Assembly (NCBI GenBank): GCA_947471745.1
Contig: CANJKZ010000774.1
Coordinates: forward strand, 372,001-436,000
DNA length: 64,000 nucleotides
Direction: 5' to 3'
From: Closterium sp. Naga37s-1
Taxonomy: Eukaryota; Streptophyta; Zygnematophyceae; Desmidiales; Closteriaceae
Position numbers and translations under genes: made by a program. The notes beneath the pieces are model-generated. The model saw nothing but the letters and a program-made list of their open reading frames with translations. It was not told where the DNA came from and made no database searches. Shown here one piece after another: positions 42,499 through 54,775 of this stretch. The first letter of the stretch is position 1, and each line of letters begins with the position of its first letter.

Positions 42499-45400
42499 AT
42501 GGCTAGTCTCAATGTTCTTACCTTTGATGCTGAGGGTCGGGCTGTTGACTTTGAGGTCTGGCTAGATGATCTGCAGCTTTTCCTTCAGTGCGATAGCAAG
42601 GATGGTCTCTCACTGTTCGATCTCACGTCTGGCGCCTCTACTGCCCCTGCTGCTGATGCTGACAGTACTGTTCGCTCGCAGTGGCTCACGCGCGATGCTG
42701 CTGCTCGTCTTGCTGTGCGTAATCACCTGCCGTCTACTGAGCGCGCACACTTTAGTCAGTACAAGAGTGCTAGGGCTCTGTACGACGCTGTAGTTGCACG
42801 CTACTCCTCCCCTACCACTGCTGCCCTCAGCCGCCTCATGCTGCCGTACCTTTTTCCTGACCTTGCCGCCTTTGCCACAGTTGCTGACCTAGTTGCTCAC
42901 CTCCGCACTAGTGACGCTCGCTACCGCGCTGCCCTTCCCACTGAGTTTCTTCCCACAAACCCCCCCCCCGTGTACATCACCCTTTACTACCTAGTCACCC
43001 GCCTTCCTGACTCTCTCTCCTCACTCAGGGATCACTTTCTCTCCCTTTGCCCCACCGAGCTGACTGTCGACTTGCTAGAGGAGCGCCTTGCTGCAGCTGA
43101 GAAGAGTATCTTAGCTGTCGGTGCTTCTCGCGGCGACCGTCGCACCCCCTTCTTTGAGGGGTGTTCCCCTGTCCCCCTTCTCCCCTGTCAACCTCGTTGG
43201 CACTGAGGAGGTCGGCGCTGCGTCTGCCCCTAGTGGGCGACGCCGCACTGGCAAGGGCAAGGGAAGCAGGAGTGGTGGAGGGGGCGGTGGAGGAAGCGGT
43301 GGAGGAGGTGGAGGAGGTGGAGGTGGTGGTGGGGGTGGTCCTGGGAGTGGGGGCGTCGGTGGCGGCAGTGGAGGCCGTGGAGGCGGTGGCGGAGGAGGTG
43401 GAGGCGGCGGCAGCGGTGGTGGAGGTAGCGGAGGAGGTGGTGCTGGTCGCGGTGCAGCCACGCAGCGTGGAGGCCTTGGTGGCAGCCAGCGTCAGCAGCA
43501 GCTGCGCACCCGTGAGACCCCGTCTGTTCAGCAGCTTCGTGAGTGGTACGCTGGGCGTGGGAGGTCTGGGGGTGCAGGTCCCTGCACGTACGTTCTTCGC
43601 ACAGGCACTCGTAGTGGGGAGGTGGGTGGTCTCCCACACACCACGCAGCGCTGCTTCGGCCGCTTGACTGACGCTTGGCGTACCCAGTTTCCTGACGCTG
43701 TTGAGCTTCCTCGTTGGCATGATCTGCTTCTGCAGAATGTGTCTATCTTTGATCTAGACTTTGATGCTATCCTTGCTGCCATGTATGCTCTTGCTGATAT
43801 TACTGAGGGTGACTGTTACCTGCGTGTCCCGCCCGACCCGGGCACTGTGGCTGCTGCTCTAGGTGCTAGTGCGGCTGCTGCTCTAGGTGCTAGTGCGTCT
43901 GCTTGCTCCAGGTGCTGGTCCGTCTCCTCTCTCAGGTACTGCACCTACTGAGTCCTTTCACACTTTCACACTTGACTCTGGTGCTTCGCGCTCTTTCTTT
44001 AGAGACAGCACCACGCTCACGCCGCTCAGTCGGCCTGTTGCGGTCTCCCTTGCTGACCCCTCAGGGGGCCCAGTACTTGCACACTCCTCCACTGTCCTAC
44101 CGTGTCCTGCGGCCCCATCGGGCTTGCTGTCGGGACTCCACCTCCCCTCGTTCTCTACGAACTTGGTGAGTGGAGCTGACCTCCAGGACGCGTGGGTTGA
44201 CCAGTTCACCCCTGGAGGTCGGCGTGTGACCCACTGCACTTGTTCTCGGACGGGCCGTCACCTGGCCACGTTCACCCGTCGGCCAGGGTCGAGTCTGTAC
44301 ACACTGACTACTGCGCCTCCTCCGGTCTCTGCGTCTGGTCAGGTAGCTGCGTCTAGTCAGGTGTTTGCTGCCGCGTCCAGGTCTAGTCCTGCGTCTGCCC
44401 CCTGCTCGTGTCGTCCTTTGGCACACGAGACTCTCCTTTGGCACCACCGCCTTGGTCACCCCTCCCTGCCTCGTCTTCGAGGTATGGCCTCCCGTGCCCT
44501 TCCCTTCCTCCGGGGCCTGCCCCCACCTGTGTTCCTTGTGTCGAGGGCCGGCAGCGCGCCGCCCCTCACTCCTCCTCGTTTCCTCCGACTGAGGCTCCTT
44601 TGCAGACTCTTCACATGGACGTGTGGGGCCCAGCCCGCGTCCGTGGACAGGGTCACGAGTGCTACTTCCTTCTGGTCGTTGACGACTACTCGCGTTACAC
44701 CACAGTCTTCCCCTTGTGCAGCAAGGGTGAGGTCCCTGAGGTGTTGATCGACTGGATCCGCGGTGCTCGTCGCTAACTCAGTGAGAGTTTCGGCTCATAC
44801 CTTCCTGTTCTGCGTCTGCACTCGGACAGAGGCGGGGAGTTTTCCTCCGATCTCCTGAGAGCCTTCTGTCGTTCGGAGGGCATCCGCCAGACGTTCACGC
44901 TTCCGGCCTCCCCGCAGCAAAATGGGATTGCTGAGCGCCGCATTGGCATGGTCATGGACGTCGCTCGTACGTCCCCATTTTCTGTGGCCGTTCGCGGTTC
45001 AGTACGCGGCGCATCAGATCAACCTTCAACCTCGTGTCTCCTTGCGGAGACCACACCTACTCTGCGGTGGACGGGGAAGGTTGGCGATGCGTCCGCGTTT
45101 CGTGTCTGGGGATCTCGAGCTTTTGTCCGCGATACTACCGCGGACAAGCTGTCCTCCCGTGCCGTTCCCTGTGTCTTCCTTGGCTTCCCTCCTGACGCAC
45201 CCGGTTGGCAGTTCTACCACCCCACCTCGCGTCGTGTTCTGTCCTCTCAGGACGTCACGTTCGACGAGTCGGTGTCGTACTACCGTCTCTTTCCCTACCG
45301 CACTGCCTCTCCCCCCCCCCCCGCCGCTCTTCCTCGCACCAGGTACTCCCCTGGTAGACCCCCTCCCCCCCCAGGGTCCTGCCCCCTCAGGTGTGTCCCA

Positions 45401-47237
45401 GGTAGACCCTGCCGAGCTGGTCGAGGTAGCTGTCGACCCAGGTGCTGCTAGGGGTGCTTCCCTTGCGGGTGCGGGGCCTGGGGGTGCTGAGTCTGGGGGT
45501 GCTGAGCCTGGGGGTGTGGCGCCTGAGGGTACTGCGTCTGGAGGTGCTGAGCCTGCGTGTGCTGAGTCTGGAGGTGTCCCGTCGCGGCGGGAGCCCCTCT
45601 CTCCACAGCGGCTTCGTGAGTGGTACTCTCGGCGCTGTCGAGGTGCTGATGGTGCTGGAGGTGCTGGAGGTGCTACTGGAGCTACTGGAGGTGCTGGCGC
45701 TGCTGGAGGTGGTGCTGGTGCTGGAGCTACTGGAGGTGCTGCTGGTGCTGGAGGTGCTGGAGGTGCTGCTGGCGCTGCTGGAGGTGCTGCTGGTGCTCGA
45801 GGTGCTGGAGGTGCTACTGGAGCTACTGGAGGTGCTGGCGCTGCTAGAGGTGGTGCTGGTGCTGGAGCTGCTGGAGGTGCTGCTGGTGCTGGAGCTGCTA
45901 GAGCTCCTGGAGGTGCTGGCGCTGCTGGAGGTGGTGCTGGCGCTGGAGCTGCTGGAGGTGCTGCTGGGACTAGAGACCCTGGGGCTGAGGGTACCGGTTC
46001 TGTCTCTGCTGTTTCTGGAGGCGCTGCGCGGCCGCGGCCGTACTACGTTCCGCTCCTTCAGTAGGTTCTTGGCTCCCCGCCTTCTCCTGGTCCTCCTCCT
46101 CCTTTCCTGAGTCCACCGCCAGTCCAGTCCCAGTCGCAGTTACAGCCGGCCTCTCCCCTGCCTGGTCCTTCTCCTTACTCTTGTCCGACTAGAGGTCTTA
46201 CTGAGCGTCGTGAGCCTGAGTCTCGTCCTATGTCGCCTGCGTCTCGTTTTGCGTCGCCTGTCCGCACTATTCGCGCTGGTCCTGTTTCGCGTCCGCGTCT
46301 TCCTCCTGTCCCAGGCACTCACTCTATGACATTGCGTCCTTCTACTGCTTCACAGCGTGTCCCTCTGCCCTCTCCTCCTGCGTCCTCTCTTCCTGACGGT
46401 CCGGACCCGGAGTCTGACTCCCTTCGTGCTGCTAGTCCTACTGTCACGCGCTTTCTGGCCACTGCTGTAACTGACCCTCTGTTTGAGTCCTCTGCTGCGT
46501 CTGCTCTTGTTACTGAGCTCGTTGACTTTGCTGCAGACTGTCGCCTAGACTACGCCGCTAGTCTTGTTGCTGAGTCTGCGTCTGTCTGTCCTCCGTCCGT
46601 CGGGGGTGAGTGTGCTCTTGGCACGGACGTCCTTGAGGACAGACGAGAGGACCTTGAGTGCTTTGCCGCTGCTTCACCTCATCTCGTGTCCATGCTGCTT
46701 GCCCCTGAGGGAGACCCGGATGCACTAGACATCCCGACCCCGCGCTCTTACGCAGAGGCGATAGAGGGTCCCTACTCCTCTCAGTGGCAGGCAGCCATGG
46801 ACGCAGAGATGGCTTCCTGGAAGTCCACAGGCACCTACGTAGACAAGGTTCCCCCACCTGGGGCGAACATCGTCAGTGGCATGTGGATCTTCAGGGTGAA
46901 GCGGCCGCCGGGTTCTCCGCCTGCCTTCAAGGCGCGTTACGTTGCACGTGGCTTCAGTCAGCGACAGGGAGTTGACTTCTTTCAGACCTTCTCCCCTACC
47001 CCGAAGATGACCACTCTTTGGGTACTGCTGCACGTTGCTGCTCAGCGTGACTACGAGCTCCCCTCGCTTGACTTCAGCACAGCCTTCCTACAGGGCAGCC
47101 TGCACGAGGAGATCTGGCTGCGCCGCCCACCTGGCTTCACTGGGTCGTTTCCTGCTGGTACCCAGTGGAGCCTCCGGCGGCCAGTCTACGGTCTCCGCCA
47201 GGCGCCCCGTGAGTGGCACGACACGCTCAGGACGACT
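42499..47237 (+). pseudogene. Gag to RT of element L, upstream of the N insertion
   Basis: The start codon is at 42499 (LTFDAEG). Copia Gag runs to about 43180, then the glycine-rich tail (43265-43450), the knuckle region (43583-43654) and the protease DSGA near 43980. The integrase zinc region (44430-44560) and core (44610-44960, LHSDRGGEF and QQNGIAERRI) follow, then integrase C-terminus to about 45290. The linker of alanine/glycine triplet repeats spans 45440-45990. RT up to YGLRQAPREWHDTL is then cut by N. It is a broken fossil. Confidence 0.9.
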
Positions 47238-47242
47238 CTTGC

Positions 47243-47371
47243 AGTCAACATATATTTTATATGTTTAGTTTTTGTTAGTCTAGGTGTACCATTTCATATT
47301 CCTAGGGTTAGCTATATCCTCTTGTATCTCGTTTCCCTTAGTCAATCTTTTCACCCGTTCTAGTCTCGACA
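47243..47371 (+). repeat. 5' LTR of element N (129 bp)
   Basis: It is AT-rich, unlike the other LTRs, with a tatattttatatg block near its start that could serve as a TATA-type promoter. It ends CTCGACA, followed by tggtatcagagc. Confidence 0.93.
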
Positions 47372-47593
47372 TGGTATCAGAGCGAAGGTCTCGGGTTCGA
47401 ATCCCGGTGTATGCACTTCGGGCATCCCAGTGCGGGGGGGTGTCAGAGGTCCACTGGTGATCCCCGATTGATCCTAGGGAAGGGTTACAGGCATGTTGGC
47501 CTGGGGGGTTATGGGCGCACTGACCCGCTACTTAAACAAGCCCTTTTATCCCAATGGTCTAGTGGCTGGGATTCTGACATGGTATAGAGCTAG
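47372..47593 (+). promoter_or_regulatory. Double 5' end in N: primer-binding site, B-box-like, inner LTR-like block, A-box-like, second primer-binding site
   Basis: The primer-binding site is at 47372-47383. A perfect tRNA B-box-type ggttcgaatcc lies at 47394-47404. A G run (47434-47440) then adjoins a block 47441-47579 that starts tgtcag and ends ctgaca. It is followed by tggtatagagctag (47580-47593), the primer-binding site form of A and L. An A-box-like tggtctagtgg lies at 47555-47565. No cloverleaf folds by eye. The block has the size and ends of a family LTR. Confidence 0.6.
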
Positions 47594-48444
47594 TCGACCC
47601 TATGGGCCCACCGCCCCGTGCCCCGACCTAGGAACGTAGCCACTTAATACCCGAAGCGCCCTGCTACCCCCCCCTTAGCTCGCGCGTCACCCGTAGTGCC
47701 CTGAGCGCGTCATCCGTTTAGCCCAGAGCGTCACCCGTTTTTTTTCACCCGCGCCTCACCCGTTTTCTGCCCCGTGCGTAGCTCGCCAGCCCGCTAGCGC
47801 GCAGCAGGCCCATGCGCACGTGCAGTCGTAGCCGCACATGCGACCGCGCGCACGCGCAGCATTAGCCGCACGCACGTGCAGCATTAGCCGTACGCACGCG
47901 CGGCATTAGGAGCACGCACGCGCGGCATTAGCAGCATGCACGCGCGGCCATAGCTGCACGCACGCGCAGCAATAGCCGCACGCACGCACAGCCCGCCAGC
48001 TGCGGTACCGTCTCACCCGTCCCCGCTGACCCACCTGGTGCCCGCTGTACCACCCGTCCCAGCCGCCCCACCAGTTACTCTCCCCCGCCCAGAACCGTAC
48101 AGCACCGCGTAGAAACGCACAGAACCGTGCGACACCGCCCAGAACCTTACCTGCTGACCCATCCGCACCAGCCAGAGCTGCTACCCCACCCGGTACTCTC
48201 CCTCGCACAGAACCGTGCAGCACCGCACTGAACAGGGCAGAACTGCACAGAACCACGCAGCACCGCACAGAACTGCACCCACTGCCCCACCTGTACCAGC
48301 CAGAGCTGCTGCCCCACCCGTTCCCGTCACCACACTAGTAACCAGCCGCTATCCACCTCACTGAACCACCTGGTACCGCTCTCAAACGTACTAGACCCCA
48401 CCCGAGAGTGCCCGTTCATTGCCCTCGCGCCAGGGCCTCCTCCC
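47594..48444 (+). repeat. Leader of element N with tandem repeats
   Basis: The GGGCCC box lies at 47604-47609, 25 bp after the inner LTR-like block. CGTCACCCGT-like blocks (47680-47770) are followed by units of about 20-24 bp of GCACGCACGCGCAGCATTAG type (47820-47990). Then come CAGAACCGTGCAGCACCGC-like units (48080-48280) and a mixed stretch up to the start codon. No gene is seen. Confidence 0.8.
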
Positions 48445-51400
48445 ATGGCCACTTCTCGTATTCTCACGTTTGATCCTGAGGGTAGGCCGGTAGACTTCCC
48501 AGGATGGCTCCGCAAACTCAAGCTTTTCCTAGGGAGTAGGATCGAGAACGACGTTCGCCTTCTGGACCATGCCACGGGCAAACTCGTAGCCCCGAAGGAA
48601 CCCGACCCCTTAGGTTCCTCCCCGTCGGACGAAGAGGAAGCTCGCTTTGAGAAGCTGCAGCTGGCGGCCAGTCGGTGGGCGGCGCGGGACGACGCCACAG
48701 TGCTCGCCATCACCGATCTCCTGCCCCTGACAGAGCAGCAGCACTTCGAGCAGGAGGTGACGGCCAAGGGCCTGTTTGATGCTGTCGTCAAACGTTATTC
48801 CACCCCAACCACTGCTTCCCTCGGTCGGCTTGTACTGCCCTTCCTATTTCCTGACCTGCCCTCGTTTCACCGCGTCCCTGACCTTGTGCTGCACTTGCGC
48901 TCGCTTGATGCCCAGCTCCGTTCTGCTGCCCCTGATGATGCCCTACTTGCCGCCAACCCCCCCTCGATGTGGATGACACTGTACCTGCTGTCCACCCGCC
49001 TCCCTGACCGTTTTGCTACAGCCCGTGACCACTTTCTCACTGTTAACCCCATGTCCCTCACCATTGACCTCTTTGAGAAGAGGCTCACTGCTGTTGAGGA
49101 CCTTGCCCGTTCCCTTGCTGCTGCCTCCGGTACTGCCCTCCCCCCCATCTTTGAGGGATGTGCTCCGTCCTTCCTAGCTTCCCCTGTCGATTCGGCGTCT
49201 GTTGCCACTGTACCAGAGGTGGCAGCCGTTGCCCTTGGCAACAAAGGGGGCAAGAAGGGGGGTAAGAAGGGAGGAGGTGGTGGCAGTGGTGGGGGTGGCG
49301 GAGGGGGCGGTGGTGGGGGGTGGCGGAGGGGGCGGTGGTGGAGGTGGCGTAGGGGGTGGTGGTGGAGGAGGTGGAGGGGGTGGGAGTGGTGGAGGAGGCG
49401 GAGGAGGAGGCAGTGGAGGTGGAGGTAGTGGGGCCCCCCAGCAGCAGCAGCCTCACCAGCAGCAGCCGCAGCAGCCGCAGCCACAGCAGCAGCGGCAGCA
49501 GCAGTTCCAGGGCCAGCGCCAGCAGACGCCGCAGCAGCAGTGGAGGTCCCCTGGACCCGGGAGCTCTGTCAGCAGCAGCGGCCCGCCCAGCTGGACGTCG
49601 CGTGGTCCAGCCCAGCACCCCCCCTGCCAGTATAGGGTGCTGACTGGGCCGCGTGGAGGCTACCCTTGTGGCCGCTTCCACCCCCCGGGTCAGTGCTTTG
49701 CACAGCTCACTGACCGCTACCGTGCGCAGTTTGGCCCCACCCGCACTGTCCCCGATTGGGCCTCACTGGCTCGTTCTGTTGGCCCGCAGTTGTATAGCAT
49801 GACTGCACCTCAGTTAGATGAGGCTGTGCGTTCTATGTCTGTGATGTATGCCGATGACTCTATTGTTGATGATTTTGCGTACTATTCCTGTTTCTCTAGC
49901 TTAGGTGCTGTAGAGGTTGCTAGTGCTTTCCCTGCTAGCGTAGCTTGTCCAGGTTCGACCACCGAGACTGCGTCCCTGTCGTTCACACTCGACTCTGGGG
50001 CGTCCAGCTGTTTCTTTCGTGACCGCGCCGACCTCACACCACTACGCACCCCCGTCACTGTTGCCTTGGCCGACCCCTCTGTGGGACCTGTGGTTGCTCG
50101 CAGCACCACCACTCTCCCGTTCTCTAGGAACCTGGTGGGTGTCAGCCACCTCCACGACCTCGGAGTAGTCACCACTTTTCCCTTAGAGGAGTCAGTTGCC
50201 TCCTGCACAGTCGGTACCACTGGGGCCCCTCTGGCCACCTTTCGCAGGGAGCCGGGCTCTGGTCTGTACTCACTACACACCGGGTCCCACCACACTGGGT
50301 CAGGTCTGGTCAGGTCAGGTCAGGTAGCCGCTGTGTCGTGTGACTGTCGGTCCCTCACCCACCCGTCGGTCCTCTGGCACCACCGTCTAGGTCACCCGTC
50401 GTTCCCACGTCTCAGTAGGATGGCACGTCACCGTCTGGTCTCAGGTCTCCCAGTGTCGCTTGCCCCGCTTCCCCGCTCTCCAGCGCCGCCGTGCACTCCT
50501 TGCGTCGAGGGTCGGCAGCGCGCTGCCCCTCACTCCTCCTCGTTCCCCCCCACCACGTCTCCCTTCCAGACCCTGCACTTGGACGTCTGGGGCCCCTCCC
50601 CGGTCCTTGGCCCACGTCAGGAGCGCTACTTCCTGATTGTGGTGGACGACTACTCCCGCTACACCACGGTTTTCCCTTTGCGACGGAAGGCCGACGTGCC
50701 TACCGTCCTCGAGCCGTGGCTACTAGCGAGGGGTGGCGCCCAGGGCCTGTGTGGGCTCCGTCTACACTCGGATCGTGGTGGTGAGTTCTCTTCCACTCGA
50801 CTGGAGACGTTCTGTCAGGGTCGGGGGATTATCCAGTCTTACACGTTACCAGCCTCGCCGCAGCAGAACGGGGTAGCCGAGCGTCGCATCGGCCTGGTCA
50901 TGGAGGTTGCCCGGACCTCCATGTGCCATGCCGGTGCCCCCCAGTTCTTGTGGCCCCAGGCAGTCCGCTACGCCGCGCACCAGCTGAACCTGTGGCCTAG
51001 TGACGCACGGCCACGGGTGACGCCGGTCTCCCTTTGGACAGGTTCTCCGGGCGTAGCAGCTGACTTCCGTGTCTGGGGCTCTCTGGCTCACGTTCGCGCC
51101 CCTGGCGCGAACAAGTTGTCTCCGCGCACCCGTGCCTGCGTCTTTCTTGGTTTCCCTTTGGACGCCTCCAGCTGGTTGTTCTACGACCCGGCCACCTACC
51201 AGTTCTTCGCTTCTCAGGACGTCACGTTCGACGAGTCTGTCTGTTACTACAGGAGTCGCCCCCACCGAGGTACTGAGGCCTTTTCCCCCCCGCTGTTCCT
51301 CACCCTTGAGCCCCCCCCAGTCGCCCCGGTAGCCCCCCCCCCTTCGCGTCCTGCCCCGTCAGGTGTGTCGCACGTCACTCCGCAGTCGTCCCCCCCGCAG

Positions 51401-54359
51401 CGTCCAGTCCGTGTCGTGTTTGAGGGTGCGGGAGGTGCAGTTGCGGAGGGTGAGGGTACTGGGGCTGCAGGAGCTGGTGGTGTCGGCTCTGGGTGCAGGG
51501 GTTGTGGGTGTGGAGGTCACTCCCGTGGAGGACACGGCAGCCTCGAGCCGGCGGCCTCGCCCCGCGTCACCCCCTGGCTTCCCGTCCGTCCCGTAGTTCC
51601 CTCCTCGTTCTTCTCTGCGGCTGGTTTCTGCGGAGCCCGGGGGTGCTACTGCGGGAGGCACTGGAGGCTCCGGGGGTGTCGACGGTGGAGGTGTTGGTTC
51701 TGGGGGTGCTGGAGCTGGAGGCACTGGCACTGTGGCGCCTACACCGCGCACTGTACGTTTCCTGACCCGTGAGCAGCGTCTCTTCCAGTTGGAGAGGGAG
51801 GAGCGTGCGCGGTTTGAGAGGGCACAGCAGCAGCAGCAGCAGCAGCAGCAGCACGAGAGAGTAGAGGAGGAGTCACAGCCGCAGCAGGAGAGGGTAGAGG
51901 AGGAGTCACGGCCGCACCAGGAGAGGGTAGAGCAGGAGTCCCACCCGCAGCAGCAGGTGCAGTTACAGACCCGGCAGGAGCGAGTAGAGGAGCAGTCACC
52001 GCCGCACCAGGAGAGGGTAGAGCAGGAGTCCCACCCGCAGCAGCAGGTGCAGTTACAGACCCAGCAGGAGAGAGTAGAGGAGGAGTCCCGATCCCAGCAG
52101 CGGGTGCAGCTGCAGTCGCAGCAGGAGAGGGCAGAGGCGGAGCCACAGGAGCAGCAGCAGGGGCCGGTACCGTCGCAGCAGACGCCAGAGGAGGCGGAGC
52201 AGCACCGACTGCGACTACGCGACCTCCCCGACCCATCACCTGCACGCTTTGTTCGTGGTCCCCTACCGTCCCCTCCTGTTCCCCCTATTGAGTCCCTTTC
52301 CTCGTCCTAGTGGACTCGTCGTTCTCCCCTCAGTCGTGCTGTGTCCCCTGAGCGTCGTCGGTCCCGTTACCGTGCAGACGGTCCGTTCCACCTCGTTCTT
52401 CGCTCTCGTGTTCCACCTCCTCCCGTCCTTCCACAGCCCCCTGAGTCGTCCCTCACTGTGCTTCACGACCCGTTGTCCGACTACCTTCGTGCCTCCCGTC
52501 CTGTTGTCTCCCGTGTTTTGTCCGCGTTGGTCACTCACCCGACTGCACCCTTGTCGTCTGTCTCAGCACTTGTTACCACTGTCGCTGACTTTGCCTCTTC
52601 CCACCGCCTTGACTACGCCGCTCACCTGGTGAGTGGCGCTGCTCGTTCTCCGTCCTCTGGGGGTGCTCCTGTCTTTCCCTTGGAGGTCCTGGAGGACAGG
52701 CAGTTTGAGCTTGGTTTCCTTGCGGCCGCTGTTCCTCATCTCTACGCCATGCTGCTTGCCCCTGAGGGGGATCCAGACGCTCTTGACATTCCGATCCCTC
52801 GCACTCACGCTGAGGCGGTCTCGGGACCTTGGGCCTCGTACTGGATAGCAGCTGAGGAGGCAGAGATGGCATCTTATAGGTCCACAGGCACTTACGTCGA
52901 CGCAGTCCCACCACCTGGGACGAACGTCGTCAGTGGCCGATGGCTCTACAAGGTGAAGCGGCCGCCTGGATCACCACCAGTGTTCAAGGCGCGCTATGTG
53001 GCGAGAGGCTTCAGTCAGCGAGCGGGGGTGGACTTCTTCCAGACCTTCGCTCCCACCCCGAAGATGAGTACTCTTCGGGTGTTGCTGCACATTGCAGCCC
53101 AGCGCGACTACGAGTTGCACTCTCTAGACTTTTCCACCGCGTTCCTTCAGGGGAGCCTGCACGAGCAGATCTGGCTGCGTCGCCCGCCTGGCTTCACTGG
53201 CTCTTTCCCACCTGGGACCCAGTGGCAGCTGCGTCGACCAGTCTACGGCCTGCGTCAGGCTCCACGTGAGTGGCACGACACACTTCGCTCGACCCTTGCA
53301 GCGCTTGACTTCTTTCCGTCGTCTGCCGACCCGTCACTGTTCGTCCGCCGTGGCTCGACCCCGTTCTTTGTTCTTGTTTACGTTGACGACCTGGTCTTCG
53401 CCACTCCCGACCGACACGCACTGGCCTCCGTGAAGGAGGAACTGCAGAGGAGACACACTTGCACTGACCTTGGTGAGCTGCATCACTACCTTGGCCTGCA
53501 GATCACTAGGGACAGGGCAGCTCGCACCATTACGCTGACGCAGTCGCATATGGTCGAGCAGATCCTCACGCGGTTTCGCTTCCCGTTCTCCAAGGTACAG
53601 CTCACCCCTCTTGGTGTGGATCATGGGCTCACGGCTCCACCTTCGGACGAGTCATTTGAGCCCAGTGGTCCATATCCTGAGCTGGTGGGTTGTCTCATGT
53701 ACCTGATGACATGTACTCGCCCAGACCTAGCTTACCCTCTTAGCGTCCTTGCGCGCTTTGTTGCGCCTGGGAGACACCGACCGTCCCACTGGTACGCTGC
53801 TAAGAGGGTGGCGAAGTATGTGGCGAGTACATCAGGCATGGGACTTGTCCTTGGAGGGAAGCAGCCAGTTACACTCACAGGTTACTCGGACTCGTCGTGG
53901 GCCGACGACGCGGAGACGCGTCGGTCTACACAAGGGTACTCCTTTAGCCTCGGGACAGGTGCTGTTTCGTGGCGGTCGACTCGGGCGTCGTCCGTCTCCG
54001 GTTTCAGCTGTGAGGCAGAGGTGTACGCTGCGGCCATGGCCGCTCAGGAGCTTCGCTGGCTGTCTTTCCTTCTCACCGACCTTGGTGAGCGGCCTCGCTC
54101 TCCCCCAGTCTTGTTCGCCGACAACAGGTCTGCTGTCCTGTTGTGTGAGGAGCCCCGACTGGTTGGGAAGTCGAAGCACATCCAGCTTCGTTACTTCCTT
54201 CTGCGTGAGTTGCAGCAGCGTGGCCAGGCACTCGTACGACGCGTGGTCTCTGAGGCCAACACGGCAGATATCTTCACCAAGGCGTTGCCGCCTTGTGACC
54301 ACCAGCGTTTCTGCACCCAGCTTGGCCTTGTGCCTGCCCGTCCTCACTTTCTTACGTAG
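48445..54359 (+). pseudogene. Gag-Pol region of element N
   Basis: The start codon is at 48445. Copia Gag runs to about 49180, then a lysine/glycine-rich and glycine-rich tail (49245-49430), a glutamine-rich stretch (49440-49550) and the C-X13-C-X3-H-X4-C knuckle (49625-49696). Protease DSGA is at 49991-50002. The integrase zinc region (about 50370-50510) and core have D at 50582, D at 50771 and E at 50879 (35-residue spacing). A charged linker with repeated QERVEEES-type units lies at 51830-52180. RT has YVDD at 53379-53390, and RNase H ends with ANTADIFTKAL. About three breaks, so a young fossil. Confidence 0.93.
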
Positions 54360-54646
54360 AGATGCTTTGTCCTGCTTGTCTTGTACTCTTGCATCTCATT
54401 ATATTTGCTATATATCTGCATGTGGACTGGCCTTGTGGCCTCTTGCTTGCTCTCGGAGTGTGTGGTGACTTTGAGCTCCACCCTGAGATTTGTCTTGTTC
54501 TTGTGGATTGGTCTTGTGACCCTTGCTTGTTCTTGCTGACCGGTCACGTGACCCTTGCTTGCTCTCAGAATGTGTGTGTCCTTGAGACCCACCCTGAGAT
54601 TTGTGTTGCTTTCCACAGGACTGCCGTCACCTAGACTATGGGGGTG
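54360..54646 (+). promoter_or_regulatory. 3' non-coding stretch and polypurine tract of element N
   Basis: About 280 bp hold repeated short blocks built on cttgtgac and acccttgcttg, ending in tatgggggtg beside the 3' LTR. The polypurine tract is the same as in F, L and M although the LTR differs. Confidence 0.75.
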
Positions 54647-54775
54647 TGTCAACATATATTTTATATGTTTAGTTTTTGTTAGTCTAGGTGTACCATTTCA
54701 TATTCCTAGGGTTAGCTATATCCTCTTGTATCTCGTTTCCCTTAGTCAATCTTTTCACCCGTTCTAGTCTCGACA
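54647..54775 (+). repeat. 3' LTR of element N (129 bp)
   Basis: TGTCAACA ... CTCGACA; identical to the 5' copy apart from the outermost base. TSD copy cttgc follows at 54776. Confidence 0.95.

Larger units (their letters stand above)
47243..54775 (+). mobile_element. Element N: youngest full-length copia (DPEG clade), TSD cttgc
   Basis: The 7533-bp element sits in RT of L, flanked by cttgc at 47238-47242 and 54776-54780. Its 129-bp LTRs are identical apart from the outermost base, so it is the most recent insertion in the nest. It has a 12/12 match to the initiator-tRNA-Met-type primer-binding site (tggtatcagagc), a long leader with an inner LTR-like block, gag-pol and a polypurine tract. 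It looks nearly whole but has about three breaks. Its Gag opens LTFDPEG, a third clade. Confidence 0.96.

Noticed and set aside
47386-47578. A working permuted tRNA gene in N's leader
   Set aside because: Boxes are present in reversed order, but the acceptor strands do not pair by eye and no anticodon arm could be placed. Kept only as an observation.
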